From positions 17,431 through 81,430 of the forward strand of contig PLWV01000026.1 of assembly GCA_003153155.1 (NCBI GenBank): DNA of 64,000 bases, given 5' to 3'. This document shows positions 51,974 to 61,392 of this stretch, piece by piece; within the stretch, counting starts at the first letter, position 1; each line of letters starts with the position of its first letter. The position numbers were made by a program, and so were the translations under genes. The notes beneath the pieces were generated by a model that did not search any database, had not been told where the DNA came from, and was given only the letters and a program-made list of their open reading frames with translations. This DNA comes from Gallionella sp. (GTDB lineage: Bacteria > Pseudomonadota > Gammaproteobacteria > Burkholderiales > Gallionellaceae).

Positions 51974-52747
51974 TTAACCAAATCGTCCTGTTATGTAGTC
52001 TTCCGTTTCCTTGCGCTTCGGGTTGGTGAATACGGCGCTGGTTTCGCCGAGTTCGATCAGGTCACCCAGGTACATGTAGGCGGTGTAGTCGGATATGCGC
52101 GCGGCTTGCTGCATGTTGTGGGTGACGATCACGATGGTGAAATCTTCTTTCAGTTCGTCGATCAGCTTCTCGATGTGCGCGGTGGAAATCGGGTCGAGTG
52201 ACGAAGTCGGTTCGTCCAGCAGCAATACTTGCGGCTTGACGGCGATCGCACGGGCGATGCATAAGCGTTGTTGCTGGCCGCCGGAAAGCCCGGTGCCGCT
52301 TTGTTTGAGCTTGTCTTTCACTTCGGTCCATAGCGCGGCCTTGCGCAACGCCCATTCCACGCGGGCTTCCATGTCATGCTTGTTGAGGTTTTCGTATAGT
52401 TTTACGCCGAATGCGATGTTGTCATAGATGGACATCGGGAACGGCGTGGGTTTCTGGAACACCATGCCGATCTTGGCGCGCAGCATGTTCAAATCCTGCT
52501 TGCTGTCCAGGATGTTCGCACCATCCAGCATGATCTCGCCGGTGGCTTTTTGTTTGGGATAAAGCTGATACATGCGATTAAAGGTGCGCAGCAGGGTGGA
52601 TTTCCCGCAGCCGGACGGGCCGATGAATGCGGTCACCATTTTTTCCGCAATACTCAAGTTGATGTCTTTAAGCGCGCGGAAATTGCCGTAATAAAAATTC
52701 AGGTCCTTGATGGTGATCTTCGGATTGGCGATGCTTTCAATGTTCAT
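51974..52747 (-). CDS. pstB: Phosphate ABC transporter ATP-binding protein
   Basis: PstB, the ATPase of the high-affinity phosphate importer, 257 residues. Walker A is GPSGCGKST, the signature is [14 protein letters not shown] and Walker B is [13 protein letters not shown], followed by the switch His in [14 protein letters not shown] 52747 has AAGGATT upstream; a TTG two codons earlier is less likely. Last gene of pstSCAB, thirteen bases after pstA. Confidence 0.97.
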   Translation of the reverse strand: MNIESIANPKITIKDLNFYYGNFRALKDINLSIAEKMVTAFIGPSGCGKSTLLRTFNRMYQLYPKQKATGEIMLDGANILDSKQDLNMLRAKIGMVFQKPTPFPMSIYDNIAFGVKLYENLNKHDMEARVEWALRKAALWTEVKDKLKQSGTGLSGGQQQRLCIARAIAVKPQVLLLDEPTSSLDPISTAHIEKLIDELKEDFTIVIVTHNMQQAARISDYTAYMYLGDLIELGETSAVFTNPKRKETEDYITGRFG

Positions 52748-52759
52748 TTGCAATCCTTG

Positions 52760-53614
52760 TTAATGAGTAGTGGCGCTTTGCCGGAACAGCACGCGCGCTA
52801 GGATATCGAGTATCAACACGCTGACGGTGATCAGCAGCGCACCCGCCCAGGCAAGCTTTTGCCAGTCCTCGTAGGGGCTCATGGCGAACTGGAAAATCAC
52901 CACCGGCAAATTGGCCATGGGCTGATCCATGTTGCTGCTCCAGAACTGGTTGTTGAGCGCGGTGAATAATAGCGGCGCGGTTTCACCGCTGATGCGTGCC
53001 ACGGCCAGCAATACCCCGGTGATGATACCGGCGCGCGCAGCGCGCAGGGTGACGAAGTTGATCACTTTCCACTGCGGTGCGCCGAGTGCCGCAGCTGCTT
53101 CACGGAGGGTGCTGGGAACCAGACGCAGCATGTTTTCGGTGGTGCGAATCACAATCGGAATCACCAGTATGGATAAGGCCAGCGCGCCTGCCCAGCCGGA
53201 AAAATGTTTGACCCTGACCACATAAACCTCATACACAAACAGGCCGATCACAATGGAGGGAGCGGACAGCAGCACGTCGTTGATGAAGCGGGTGATCGGT
53301 GCCATCCAGCCGCGCTGGCCGAATTCAGCCAGATAGGTGCCGGCCAAAATCCCGATGGGGGTGCCGATCAGGGTGCCGACCAGCGTCATTATCAGACTGC
53401 CGGCGATGGCGTTGAGCAGGCCGCCCGAGCTGCCCGGCGGCGGAGTCATTTGCGCGAACACCACCGGGGTGAGCGCGGGCAGCCCTTTATCCAACAAGGT
53501 TATCAAGATCCAGCACAGCCAGAACAGGCCAAACAGCATGGCCAGCACCGAGATGGTGAGGCCGACTGCGTTGATGATGCGGCGGCGTGTGTATAGATTC
53601 AGCATGGCGTTCAC
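52760..53614 (-). CDS. pstA: Phosphate ABC transporter permease PstA
   Basis: A 284-residue permease with about six membrane helices. The EAA-type loop is visible as [31 protein letters not shown], and [15 protein letters not shown] is a further conserved segment. It overlaps pstC by four bases (ATGA), so both are coupled; the proteins form the PstAC channel bound by PstB. Confidence 0.95.
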   Translation of the reverse strand: MNAMLNLYTRRRIINAVGLTISVLAMLFGLFWLCWILITLLDKGLPALTPVVFAQMTPPPGSSGGLLNAIAGSLIMTLVGTLIGTPIGILAGTYLAEFGQRGWMAPITRFINDVLLSAPSIVIGLFVYEVYVVRVKHFSGWAGALALSILVIPIVIRTTENMLRLVPSTLREAAAALGAPQWKVINFVTLRAARAGIITGVLLAVARISGETAPLLFTALNNQFWSSNMDQPMANLPVVIFQFAMSPYEDWQKLAWAGALLITVSVLILDILARVLFRQSATTH

Positions 53615-54573
53615 GCAGCCTGTCCTTCGAGTTGCCCCAGCTTGTAGAGCATGTAGCGGGCGAGGGACAAGACCACGAAGGTAATGAAGAACAGGATCAG
53701 GCCGAGTTCGATCAGCGAGGAAGTGTAGAGATCGCCTACTGCTTCGGTGAATTCGTTGGCCAATGCGGAGGAAATGCTATTGCCCGGCATCAACAGCGAC
53801 TTGCTCAGCTCATGGGCATTGCCGATCACGAAGGTGATGGCCATGGTTTCACCCAGTGCGCGCCCGAGCCCCAGCATGATGCCGCCAGCCACACCCACTT
53901 TGGTGTAGGGTAATACCACCTGCCACATCACTTCCCATGTGGTCGCGCCGAGTCCATAAGCGGATTCCTTGAGCATGGCGGGCACCACATCAAACACATC
54001 GCGCATCACCGACGCAATGAACGGGATGACCATGATGGCGAGAATGATGCCGGCGGTCAGCATGCCGATGCCCATCGGCGGGCCGGAGAAGAACGGGCCG
54101 ATGTAGGGCAGCGTGCCGATATGCTTGTTGAGCCACGGCTCGACATAATCGGCGAACAGCGGGGCGAACACGAACAGTCCCCACATGCCATAGATGATGC
54201 TGGGGATACCCGCCAGCAATTCGATTGCGATACCGAGCGGGCGGCGCAAAATGCGCGGCGATAGCTCGGTCAGGAAAATGGCGATGCCAAAGCTGACTGG
54301 AATAGCGATGAGCAGCGCGATACCTGAGGTGATGAGCGTGCCGATAATCGGAATCAGTGCGCCAAATTTATCGTTGACCGGATCCCAATCGGAACTGGCC
54401 AGAAAACCAAAGCCAAAGGCATGGATGGCGGGCATGCTGCCCACCAACAGTGAAAAGATGATTGCTACCAATAACGCCAACACACCAAATGCGGAGACAC
54501 GCGTCAGACTGCGGAACAGCAAGTCGAACACCGCTTGTCGTTTAAGGCGCGCTTCGTGTGAAAACATCGGCAT
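53611..54573 (-). CDS. pstC: Phosphate ABC transporter permease PstC
   Basis: A 320-residue permease, first of the two channel subunits. The N-terminal cytosolic piece ([19 protein letters not shown]) precedes six or more helices; the EAA loop reads [31 protein letters not shown] and [26 protein letters not shown] is typical. Its start lies about 90 bases after pstS, with a strong hairpin in between. Confidence 0.95.
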   Translation of the reverse strand: MPMFSHEARLKRQAVFDLLFRSLTRVSAFGVLALLVAIIFSLLVGSMPAIHAFGFGFLASSDWDPVNDKFGALIPIIGTLITSGIALLIAIPVSFGIAIFLTELSPRILRRPLGIAIELLAGIPSIIYGMWGLFVFAPLFADYVEPWLNKHIGTLPYIGPFFSGPPMGIGMLTAGIILAIMVIPFIASVMRDVFDVVPAMLKESAYGLGATTWEVMWQVVLPYTKVGVAGGIMLGLGRALGETMAITFVIGNAHELSKSLLMPGNSISSALANEFTEAVGDLYTSSLIELGLILFFITFVVLSLARYMLYKLGQLEGQAA

Positions 54574-54587
54574 GGTTGTGAGTTTTT

Positions 54588-54619
54588 GGTTAAAAAAATA
54601 ACGGGGGCATCAGCCCCCG
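54588..54619 (-). terminator. Attenuator-like terminator between pstS and pstC
   Basis: On the minus strand CGGGGGC, TGAT, GCCCCCG is followed by TTATTTTTTT. It lies after pstS and before pstC, where partial termination or transcript stabilisation is known to raise the amount of the binding protein over the permease in such operons. Confidence 0.8.
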
Positions 54620-54664
54620 CGATTATAACTTAAGGATGTGCTGTGTCAGCCACGCTCCGCCAGC

Positions 54665-55714
54665 TTATTTCCAGACAGCCTTGCCTGCTGCGTCCTTGAT
54701 TTGTGCTTTCCATGCGGCACGAATCAGCTTCACCACATCTTCCGGCAACGGAACATAGTCCAGGTCGGATGCCAGCTTGTCGCCGTTGGCGTAAGCCCAG
54801 TTGAAGAACTTCAGCACTTCCTTGCCGGTTTCAGGCTTGTCCTGCACCTTGTGCATCAGGATGAACGTCGCGCCGCTGATCGGCCAGCTATTTTTACCGG
54901 CTTCATCGGTCAGGATTTCATAGAAGCCTGGTGCCTTGTCCCATTTCGCGCCGGCTGCTGCCGCCTTGAAAGCGCCACTTTCCGGCTGAACGAAATTACC
55001 GTCGTGGTTCTTCATTTGTACGTGGTTCATTTTGTTCTGCAGCGCGTAAGCATATTCCACATAGCCGATGGAATTCTTGATGCGTTGCACATAAGAAGCC
55101 ACTCCTTCGTTGCCCTTGCCGCCGGTACCGGCTTTCCAGGAAACCGCTGTGCCTTCACCGACACTGGACTTCCATTCGGCGCTAGCCTTGGACAGGTAGT
55201 TGGTGAAAATGAAGCTGGTGCCTGATCCATCGGAGCGATGTACCACAGTAATATTTTCATCGGGCAGCTTGAGGTCTTTGTTCAGTGCCACCAGTGCCGG
55301 GTCATTCCACTTGGTGATCTTGCCCAAGTAGATGTCGGCCAGTGTAGCCCCGTCCAATTTCAACGCGCCAGCATCAATGCCGTTCACATTAATGACCGGA
55401 ACCACACCGCCGATCACGGTGGGGAATTGCATCAGGCCATTTTTTTCCAGATCTTCGGGTTTCATGGGCATATCGGATGCGCCAAAGTCCACAGTATTGG
55501 CTTCAATTTGTTTGATGCCGCCGCCGGAACCGATGGATTGGTAATTCAGGCCGATACCGGTTTGCGTCTTGTAAGCATCAGCCCACTTGGCATATACGGG
55601 GTAAGGGAAAGTGGCACCCGCACCGGTGATGTCGGTTGCCTGGCTTGCGCCGGCATAAGCTACCGCAGTGGCAGCAGTGATGCCGATGATGAGTTGCTTC
55701 AGTTTGCTATTCAT
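54665..55714 (-). CDS. pstS: Phosphate-binding periplasmic protein PstS
   Basis: The 349-residue substrate-binding protein of the phosphate importer. Signal peptide to about residue 26 (GASQATD); mature start ITGAGATFPYPVYAKWADAY with the phosphate-binding Thr; further binding residues in GSGGGIKQI, FGASDMPM and HRSDGSGTSFIFTNYL. ATG 55714 has GGAGACAT upstream; a longer frame to 55795 lacks it. First gene of pstSCAB, controlled by the Pho box at 55808. Confidence 0.96.
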   Translation of the reverse strand: MNSKLKQLIIGITAATAVAYAGASQATDITGAGATFPYPVYAKWADAYKTQTGIGLNYQSIGSGGGIKQIEANTVDFGASDMPMKPEDLEKNGLMQFPTVIGGVVPVINVNGIDAGALKLDGATLADIYLGKITKWNDPALVALNKDLKLPDENITVVHRSDGSGTSFIFTNYLSKASAEWKSSVGEGTAVSWKAGTGGKGNEGVASYVQRIKNSIGYVEYAYALQNKMNHVQMKNHDGNFVQPESGAFKAAAAGAKWDKAPGFYEILTDEAGKNSWPISGATFILMHKVQDKPETGKEVLKFFNWAYANGDKLASDLDYVPLPEDVVKLIRAAWKAQIKDAAGKAVWK

Positions 55715-55807
55715 AATGTCTCCATTGGGTTGAGTTTGTTGCTTGCGGCTGCTTGGCTGCCAATTAAACCAACAACGCTTTGCTGCGGAGTGCATGTTAG
55801 GGTAGTT

Positions 55808-55827
55808 GTATTACAGGATTATTACAG
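55808..55827 (-). promoter_or_regulatory. Pho box upstream of pstS
   Basis: On the minus strand CTGTAATAATC and CTGTAATAC are spaced 11 bases apart, matching the PhoB consensus CTGTCATAAAWCTGTCAT. It lies about 95 bases before the pstS start. This supports PhoB activation under phosphate starvation. Confidence 0.75.
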
Positions 55828-55910
55828 TTATTTCTGTGTTCAGGATTTTATTTAGAGAAGTCGAGTTGATTGCGCGACCATGATTTTTATTATCAAAGAA
55901 ACGTTTTGTC

Positions 55911-56010
55911 TCATATATTCACAATAGTCTTGAAACAAAAAATTCACTGCGTTGCAATACCCAACACTTACCATGTTCTGAGAGTGTAGCTCGGTTGCTG
56001 CATTCATCAA
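55911..56010. repeat. Duplicated leader segment, copy at pstS
   Basis: TCATATATTCAC through CGGTTGCTGCATTCATCAA, about 80 percent alike to 57880-57978. On the minus strand it precedes pstS; on the plus strand it precedes the 30-codon gene. A minus-strand frame reads MVSVGYCNAVNFLFQ here and MVSVNYCNGVNFLFQ in the second copy. Confidence 0.75.
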
Positions 56011-56029
56011 TCTAATAAGGAGTATCAAA

Positions 56030-56122
56030 ATGAGCGACAAATACAACAATGTTTCTAACGACAACGTATCCAAGTTAGATGTCGAATTCTATACGACTCT
56101 CGGATGGCTTTCTGCACTGTAA
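56030..56122 (+). CDS. Small 30-residue protein
   Basis: ATG 56030 has AAGGAG seven bases upstream and opens a 30-codon frame, MSDKYNNVSNDNVSKLDVEF ending YTTLGWLSAL and TAA. It is polar and Asn/Ser-rich at first and hydrophobic at the end. Not recognised; the ribosome site and the position behind the duplicated leader make it plausible. No longer partner frame exists. Confidence 0.45.
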   Translation: MSDKYNNVSNDNVSKLDVEFYTTLGWLSAL

Positions 56123-56507
56123 GTGTCGATAGCCAGTTGGGTTTGCAACGCTTAATGGCTGCTTAGAATAGAAGTAAAACCAAGGGCGGGTAAACCGCCT
56201 TTGGTCGTTCTTGGTTCCATACGTTTACCATTGCTTTGAATTGGGGCTGGCGGGTAAGTGGCCGCCCAACACGACGGTCGTCCACATGCGGCAAGTCAAA
56301 ATTGTCAGGTTGCAAAATTGTGGGTGGACACTTATTTGTGCCGCAACTGCAGGCACAACCATCGCTCACTCCTTTACCTGACCACCGAAATATTTCTGCA
56401 ACACCATTGTGTTAGTGTATATTTTTTGGTTTGGGGCGATATGCTGTCAAACAACTTCTGTGGATCAATATGGAAGGTGATTGTAAACACGCGAAGGAGG
56501 GAATGAA
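56123..56507. other. Intergenic region before the cNMP-binding gene
   Basis: ACCAAGGGCGG/CCGCCTTTGGT (56179-56205) is a strong hairpin without a T run. The right part (TTGTGTTAGTGTATATTTTTTGG) is AT-rich and probably holds the promoter of the next gene. No gene was identified. Confidence 0.45.
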
Positions 56508-56993
56508 ATGTCGTTAGTAATTGATACGCTACGCACTTCAACAGTTACCGATGAGTTGAGTGATGCTGAAGTGCAAATTATCGAGGGATTGTTTGATGTT
56601 CAAGAATATAAATCCGGCGAGGTCATAGTCCAGCCGGAAGATGCGCGACCGGACAATTTATATGTTCTTGCATATGGAGATATTGAGGTAAAGATCGAAA
56701 GTGGAGATGGAGAATCCATCATCCATGTGTTTAAGCCCGGTGATCTGGCAGGTATGATCACGTTTGTTGGTGGTGCCGCTACGCAGATCAGTGCAACGCT
56801 TTACGCAGTGGGTGCTACCAAAGTACTGAGCTTGGAACGGGACAAGTTTGAAAGCTTGATCAACTCCCATCCGATGATCATATATCGTGTCATGCGGGGC
56901 GTGGCGCGTAACATGCATGGTATCGTAAGGCGCGCGAATAGCCAATCCACAGAGCTAAGAAATTACATTTACCGTGCCAACGGACGCTACTAA
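56508..56993 (+). CDS. Cyclic-nucleotide-binding domain protein
   Basis: A 161-residue protein consisting of one cNMP-binding (Crp N-terminal type) domain: EVQIIEGLFDVQEYKSGEVIVQPEDA, LYVLAYGDIEVKIE, and IHVFKPGDLAGMITFVGGAATQISATLYAVGATKVLSL. The conserved phosphate-binding cassette Arg is not clear. There is no DNA-binding helix-turn-helix, only a C-terminal helical tail (NMHGIVRRANSQSTELRNYIYRAN). GGAGGG precedes the start. It converges with phoU and may sense or scaffold rather than regulate transcription directly. Confidence 0.82.
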   Translation: MSLVIDTLRTSTVTDELSDAEVQIIEGLFDVQEYKSGEVIVQPEDARPDNLYVLAYGDIEVKIESGDGESIIHVFKPGDLAGMITFVGGAATQISATLYAVGATKVLSLERDKFESLINSHPMIIYRVMRGVARNMHGIVRRANSQSTELRNYIYRANGRY

Positions 56994-57072
56994 ATATACG
57001 CGCAGAGATATTCGCAAAGCGAGTCTTCAAACAACCTGTCAGGTTGCCACATCAAATCGAAACTACTACAAA

Positions 57073-57780
57073 TTATTGCTGCACTTCGCGCTCAATTTCC
57101 TCCACAGTAATATGGCGCACATCGCGTCCCTTGACCATGTAGACCACGTATTCTGACATGTTCTTGGCATGGTCGCCTACGCGCTCAATGGCCTTGGCGA
57201 CAAACAGGATTTCCAGCGCGCTGGAAATCGTCCGCGGATCTTCCATCATGAAGGTTACGAGATAACGTATGACAGCGCGGAATTCCTCGTCCACCTGCTC
57301 ATCCTGGCGTACTACCTGCGCGACAGCGGAAGTATCCAGTTTGGCAAAAGCATCCAGCGACTGTCGCAGCATGTTCAGCGTCAGATTTGTCACATTTTTT
57401 ATTTTATCGAAACGCGGCAGGGTGAGGTTTTTTTTCTGCGATAGGTTCTTGGCTGCGATGGCAATCTTTTTTGCCTCATCGCCGATGCGTTCGAGATCAG
57501 TAATTGTTTTTATCACCATAATCACCATTCGCAAGTCATTCGCCGTTGGCTGGCGGCGTGCGATGATCTGGCTACAACTTTCGTCTATGCCTACTTCCAG
57601 CGCATTGACGCGGTGGTCATCGGCGATGATACGATCAATTTGTTCTACATCGCCTCTGCTCAGTGCAGCAATGGCGAGCCGGACTTGTTTTCCAACCAGT
57701 TCGCCCATCAGCAGCACGCGTGCACGCACAGATTCGAGTTCTGCGTCATACTGCTTTGAAGTGTGTCCGCTATTAACCAT
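57073..57780 (-). CDS. phoU: Phosphate transport system regulator PhoU
   Basis: A 235-residue all-helical protein with two PhoU repeats. It represses the Pho response through the PhoR kinase and the PstB ATPase. Family motifs are RVLLMGELVGKQVRLAIAAL, GDVEQIDRIIADDHRVNALEVGIDESC, and RIGDEAKKIAIAAKNL. It is on the same strand as pstSCAB but lies upstream of pstS, separated by the cNMP gene, instead of following pstB. The second leader copy lies directly upstream. Confidence 0.95.
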   Translation of the reverse strand: MVNSGHTSKQYDAELESVRARVLLMGELVGKQVRLAIAALSRGDVEQIDRIIADDHRVNALEVGIDESCSQIIARRQPTANDLRMVIMVIKTITDLERIGDEAKKIAIAAKNLSQKKNLTLPRFDKIKNVTNLTLNMLRQSLDAFAKLDTSAVAQVVRQDEQVDEEFRAVIRYLVTFMMEDPRTISSALEILFVAKAIERVGDHAKNMSEYVVYMVKGRDVRHITVEEIEREVQQ

Positions 57781-57879
57781 CTGGCAACTCCCTACCTGGC
57801 TTAGGTAAACCAGTGATACTACCCGTGCGGCGTGACGTTTTTGTTACTAAGGTGTTCATTGTCAATGCGGCATTCGGTT

Positions 57880-57978
57880 TCATATATTCACGGCAGATTT
57901 GAAACAAAAAATTCACGCCGTTGCAATAATTAACACTTACCATGTTCAGAGGGGCAGTTCGGTTGCTGCATTCATCAA
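57880..57978. repeat. Duplicated leader segment, copy at phoU
   Basis: Matches 55911-56010 through TTGAAACAAAAAATTCAC, GTTGCAATA, ACACTTACCATGTTC and CGGTTGCTGCATTCATCAA. On the minus strand it precedes phoU by about 100 bases, on the plus strand the Lys-rich gene at 58119. Confidence 0.75.
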
Positions 57979-58118
57979 CTCTTTTGTTTGGGGGATAAGC
58001 GGACAGTGCACGCAACAGTGCACATTACACTTGCGAATGATTTTCAGAAAAGCTAGTCTGCTCCGATTAGTAAAAAAGCACCCAGATGAGTGGCGCAATA
58101 TAGAGGAGGAAATTAATA

Positions 58119-58451
58119 ATGACGAAAATCAATAAGCCAAAGTATTTAGCCAAAGTTAAGCTTTTGACCAAGGAAGAAACCGAACGCTTGTTATCCAGAA
58201 TGGGCGGCAAGCTAGATCGCCGACTACATAAAGATAAGTTAAGCAAGGAAGAAGCGTTGGCTATACAGTTGGAGTTGGAAGATGAACAACTCCAAGAATG
58301 GCGCAAAATGATGCATAGTTTGAAGAATAAGGAAGAAGCGAAGAAAGAGGAAAAGGCTAAGATCGCAGAAAAGGCCAAGATCGCAGAAAAGGCCAAGGCT
58401 CCCCTAAAGGCCAAGGTCGCAGAAAAGGCTAAAGTCGGGCTGGGTAAATAG
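58119..58451 (+). CDS. Lysine-rich protein with AEKAK repeats
   Basis: A 110-residue, strongly basic protein. An N-terminal helical part (YLAKVKLLTKEETERLLSRMGGKLDRRLHK and EALAIQLELEDEQLQEWRKMM) precedes a Lys/Ala/Glu tail with the tandem units AEKAKI, AEKAKI, AEKAKA and AEKAKV. Such tails resemble those of histone-like or KU-associated proteins and probably bind nucleic acid or polyphosphate; this is inference. GGAGGAA precedes the start. It lies divergently from phoU. Confidence 0.65.
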   Translation: MTKINKPKYLAKVKLLTKEETERLLSRMGGKLDRRLHKDKLSKEEALAIQLELEDEQLQEWRKMMHSLKNKEEAKKEEKAKIAEKAKIAEKAKAPLKAKVAEKAKVGLGK

Positions 58452-58892
58452 CAGAATGTCCGTCAGTGTCTATCAAGCCAAGAGGTCTATCCCGGTAGAG
58501 TAGAGATGTGGCGCAGTAGCGTTAGGTTGGACTTATCTGTGTCCGCCCCTTTCGTTTGACGGTGTCTAAGTAGCCTGACCATAACCCCGTTTCCACACCC
58601 ACGCTGTTCGAACCGGGAATGCAGATATTCCCCCATCCGGCTCTCGGACAAAACCTCACGCCTTCGCCCACGGCATGTCGTGCCCCAAGCGAGCAGACAG
58701 AGCTTGTATCTGACTCTCGATCAGCTGGCGGACCCAGCACAACCCGAATACAGAACTGCTTGTTAACAGAATTAACCAAGGAGGGCGCGCGCCGGAAAAT
58801 ACTTCAAACTTTACGTCTGGGGAACACTATGTAACGCTGGCGGACTGGCTTCCGTGCGCTACCAGGCTTACCTGAGAACTATGTGACCACTC
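58452..58892. other. Non-coding stretch resembling a decayed group II intron
   Basis: No gene seen. On the minus strand GAGAGCCGGATGGGGGAATA and CCCGGTTCGAACAG (about 58600-58660) resemble the GAGCCGGATG...GGTTC hairpin found beside group II intron reverse transcriptase genes. No reverse transcriptase frame and no intron domain V could be shown, so this is tentative. Confidence 0.3.
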
Positions 58893-59093
58893 TTAATGGC
58901 GCAACACGTCACGCACTTTCTTGCTGGCCAGCACGATCAGGTAGTCATAGATTCGAGCGCTTGATCTGAGGCTTCCAAGTGCTGAAGCGTAGATGTTATT
59001 TACCTCTTCAACGGGGCAATCAATTTCTTCGGCGAGCGCCTCGATGGCATTAAGATGCTCGGGCTCTAACTTAGTGTCATTCAAGGTGGCCAT
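58893..59093 (-). CDS. DUF3562-like small protein
   Basis: A 66-residue helical protein: HLNAIEALAEEIDCPVEEVNNIYASALGSLRSSARIYDYLIVLASKKVRDVLRH. The ending (ARIYDYLIVLASKKVRDVLR) resembles the DUF3562 family of betaproteobacteria, of unknown role. The start has GAAAGGCAG upstream. It is divergent from the pyruvate-kinase-like gene. Confidence 0.65.
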   Translation of the reverse strand: MATLNDTKLEPEHLNAIEALAEEIDCPVEEVNNIYASALGSLRSSARIYDYLIVLASKKVRDVLRH

Positions 59094-59336
59094 GAAATTG
59101 TCTGCCTTTCGTCGAACCGAAAGATTGCGGTGAAGATTTGCAATTAAAAATTATCTGGGCAACAAATATATTCGACTATGCCAAGTAAATCCTGTTCCTG
59201 GGGAATGGTCTTTGATAGTCAATTATAATTATGCTCTGTGCGATTAATAATGTGAAGTTAGTGATTCGTCATATTTATTTAATCTAATTCTCTTGTAATA
59301 CGAATGTAATATAAATGGCTGATAATCGTTGGACTA

Positions 59337-61211
59337 ATGAGCAAACAGCAATCAAGTTCACGCAAGTCTAGAGAGCTGCATCCGTATGCCGGCTTGCTGC
59401 ATGAATTGGAGGAGTTGCGGAGTGAACTGAAAGAGCTTGAGCAGTTGTCTGCGACAACCCTGCAACACGTAAATCCACTCCATCTGGCCAGCACGATTAA
59501 CCTGATTCACTACCTTGGCCTGAGGCGACGGGATATGCGGTCGCTGCAGGAAAGATTGGGGGCAGTAGGGCTTTCATCGTTAGGTCGGATGGAATCTCAT
59601 GTCTTCGCCCATCTTAATGCCATCATTGATCTTTTACTTTGCGCATTAGGTAAGAATTCAGCTGACAAAATATTGCCCAACACAGAGGCGACGGGCGCAG
59701 CTCAGCTTGAAAGCAATACCAATAATTTATTTGGCAAGCCTCCCTCGCATCGCCGAGTCCGCATTATGGTCACGATGCCAGGTGAAGTGGCGGACGATTA
59801 TTCATTGATCAAGGACATGCTCGTTCAAGGTATGGATTGTGCGCGTATCAATTGCGCGCATGACGATCCTGAAATATGGGCACGCATGATTGAGCAAATC
59901 AATCTGGCACGTCGTGAAACAGGAAGGCATTGCCGTATCCTGATGGACTTGGGCGGTCCCAAATTGCGCACCGGAGAAATTGCTCAAGGACCTGCTGTAC
60001 TCAAATGGAAACCACAGCGAGATATGTACGGCAACGTGGTTGCCCCCGCGCGAATATGGCTGCATCCCGAAGGCGATGCTTCTCCCAGCCCGGCCCCCGC
60101 CGATGCTTGCCTGCCTGTATATGGGGATTGGCTTGCAAAAGTGGCGTCGAGCGACATCATTGAATTAACCGACGCGCGGGGGTCATTGCGCACCCTGCAA
60201 GTTGTTGACCAGGTCGGCGCGGGCTTTTGGGCTGAATCCAATCAAACCACCTATGTCACGCCTGGTATAGAACTAAAGCTCCTGCGGGTGCCCATATCCG
60301 GACATCCGCGCCGGGTAGGTCACACCGGTATGGTCGGGGCGTTACCTCCATTACCCGAATCGATTCGTCTACACATTGGAGACAGTCTAATCATCACGCG
60401 TGAACCGTTGCCGGGCAAGCCGGCCCAATTCGATGCCAGCGGACGTTTACTGCGCGCAGCCAGCATTGCCTGTTCCCTGTCGGAGGTTTTTCGCACCGTC
60501 CAACCGGGCGAACGCATCCTGATCGACGATGGCAGAATCGGCGGCGTTATCCGCAGTGTCAGCAAAAACAAAATGGTGGTCGAAATCACGCAGGCTAGTG
60601 AAGGCGGGGAGAAACTGCTGGCAATTAAAGGCATCAACTTGCCGGATAGTCGTCTTGAGTTGGATGGCCTGACGGCACAGGACATCGAGCATCTGGAATT
60701 TATCGTGCAACATGCCGATATGGTCGGGCTTTCATTCGTCCGGAATCCCGCTGACATTGAGTTATTGCAAAAGCATCTGCAACGCCTTGATGCCGGGAAA
60801 CTTGGCATCGTACTGAAAATCGAAACGCGTGCTGCATTCGAGAATTTGCCGGAACTGTTATTTACATTACTGCATTCACCAACCGTCGGCGTCATGATTG
60901 CTCGCGGTGATCTGGCAGTGGAGTGCGGCTATGAAAGATTGGCAGAGTTGCAGGAAGAAATTCTTTGGCTGGCCGAGGCGGCGCATTTACCGGTTATATG
61001 GGCTACTCAGGTACTGGAGGGATTATCCAAGAGCGGCAAGCCTAGCCGTGCTGAAATTACCGATGCGGCGATGGGTGTGCGTGCCGAATGCGTCATGCTG
61101 AACAAGGGGGCGCATATTATCGAGGCCATCCAAACATTGGATGACATCCTGCATCGCATGCAATCCCACCAGCAGAAAAAGAGCTCACTGCTGCGACGTC
61201 TTCATTGGTGA
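59337..61211 (+). CDS. Pyruvate-kinase-like protein with N-terminal extension
   Basis: A 624-residue protein. Residues about 135-600 match the pyruvate kinase barrel: RIMVTMPGE near the start strand, ARINCAHDDPEIWARMI, MDLGGPKLRTGEI, catalytic Lys in LGIVLKIETRAAFENLPELL, the metal-site IARGDLAVECGYERL and VIWATQVLEGLSKSGKPSRAEITDAA. The B domain is enlarged. Residues 1-130 are an unrelated helical extension with coiled-coil character (LHELEELRSELKELEQL), and the C-terminal effector domain of normal pyruvate kinases is absent; the protein ends soon after ECVMLNKGAHI. This places it in the atypical group found in some bacteria rather than the glycolytic PykA/PykF. Confidence 0.85.
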   Translation: MSKQQSSSRKSRELHPYAGLLHELEELRSELKELEQLSATTLQHVNPLHLASTINLIHYLGLRRRDMRSLQERLGAVGLSSLGRMESHVFAHLNAIIDLLLCALGKNSADKILPNTEATGAAQLESNTNNLFGKPPSHRRVRIMVTMPGEVADDYSLIKDMLVQGMDCARINCAHDDPEIWARMIEQINLARRETGRHCRILMDLGGPKLRTGEIAQGPAVLKWKPQRDMYGNVVAPARIWLHPEGDASPSPAPADACLPVYGDWLAKVASSDIIELTDARGSLRTLQVVDQVGAGFWAESNQTTYVTPGIELKLLRVPISGHPRRVGHTGMVGALPPLPESIRLHIGDSLIITREPLPGKPAQFDASGRLLRAASIACSLSEVFRTVQPGERILIDDGRIGGVIRSVSKNKMVVEITQASEGGEKLLAIKGINLPDSRLELDGLTAQDIEHLEFIVQHADMVGLSFVRNPADIELLQKHLQRLDAGKLGIVLKIETRAAFENLPELLFTLLHSPTVGVMIARGDLAVECGYERLAELQEEILWLAEAAHLPVIWATQVLEGLSKSGKPSRAEITDAAMGVRAECVMLNKGAHIIEAIQTLDDILHRMQSHQQKKSSLLRRLHW

Positions 61212-61392
61212 CCCCTCGCTGGGTGAATACTGAGCATGAAGGCGCATACTATTTTCCGGCTAGGCGAAAGCCTTCATCCTTAGCATTCATCGTCTGCTTC
61301 GGAAGCGGCAGTTCACAAGCATCGCCCATCCCCACTGCATACCAATTCTGCAATCAACCCGTGTTGACGAGTCCGTGCGTAACCTGCGATAA

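Noticed and set aside
58522..58779. 85-codon minus-strand frame
   Set aside because: No ribosome site or family; it overlaps the intron-like hairpin and looks non-coding.
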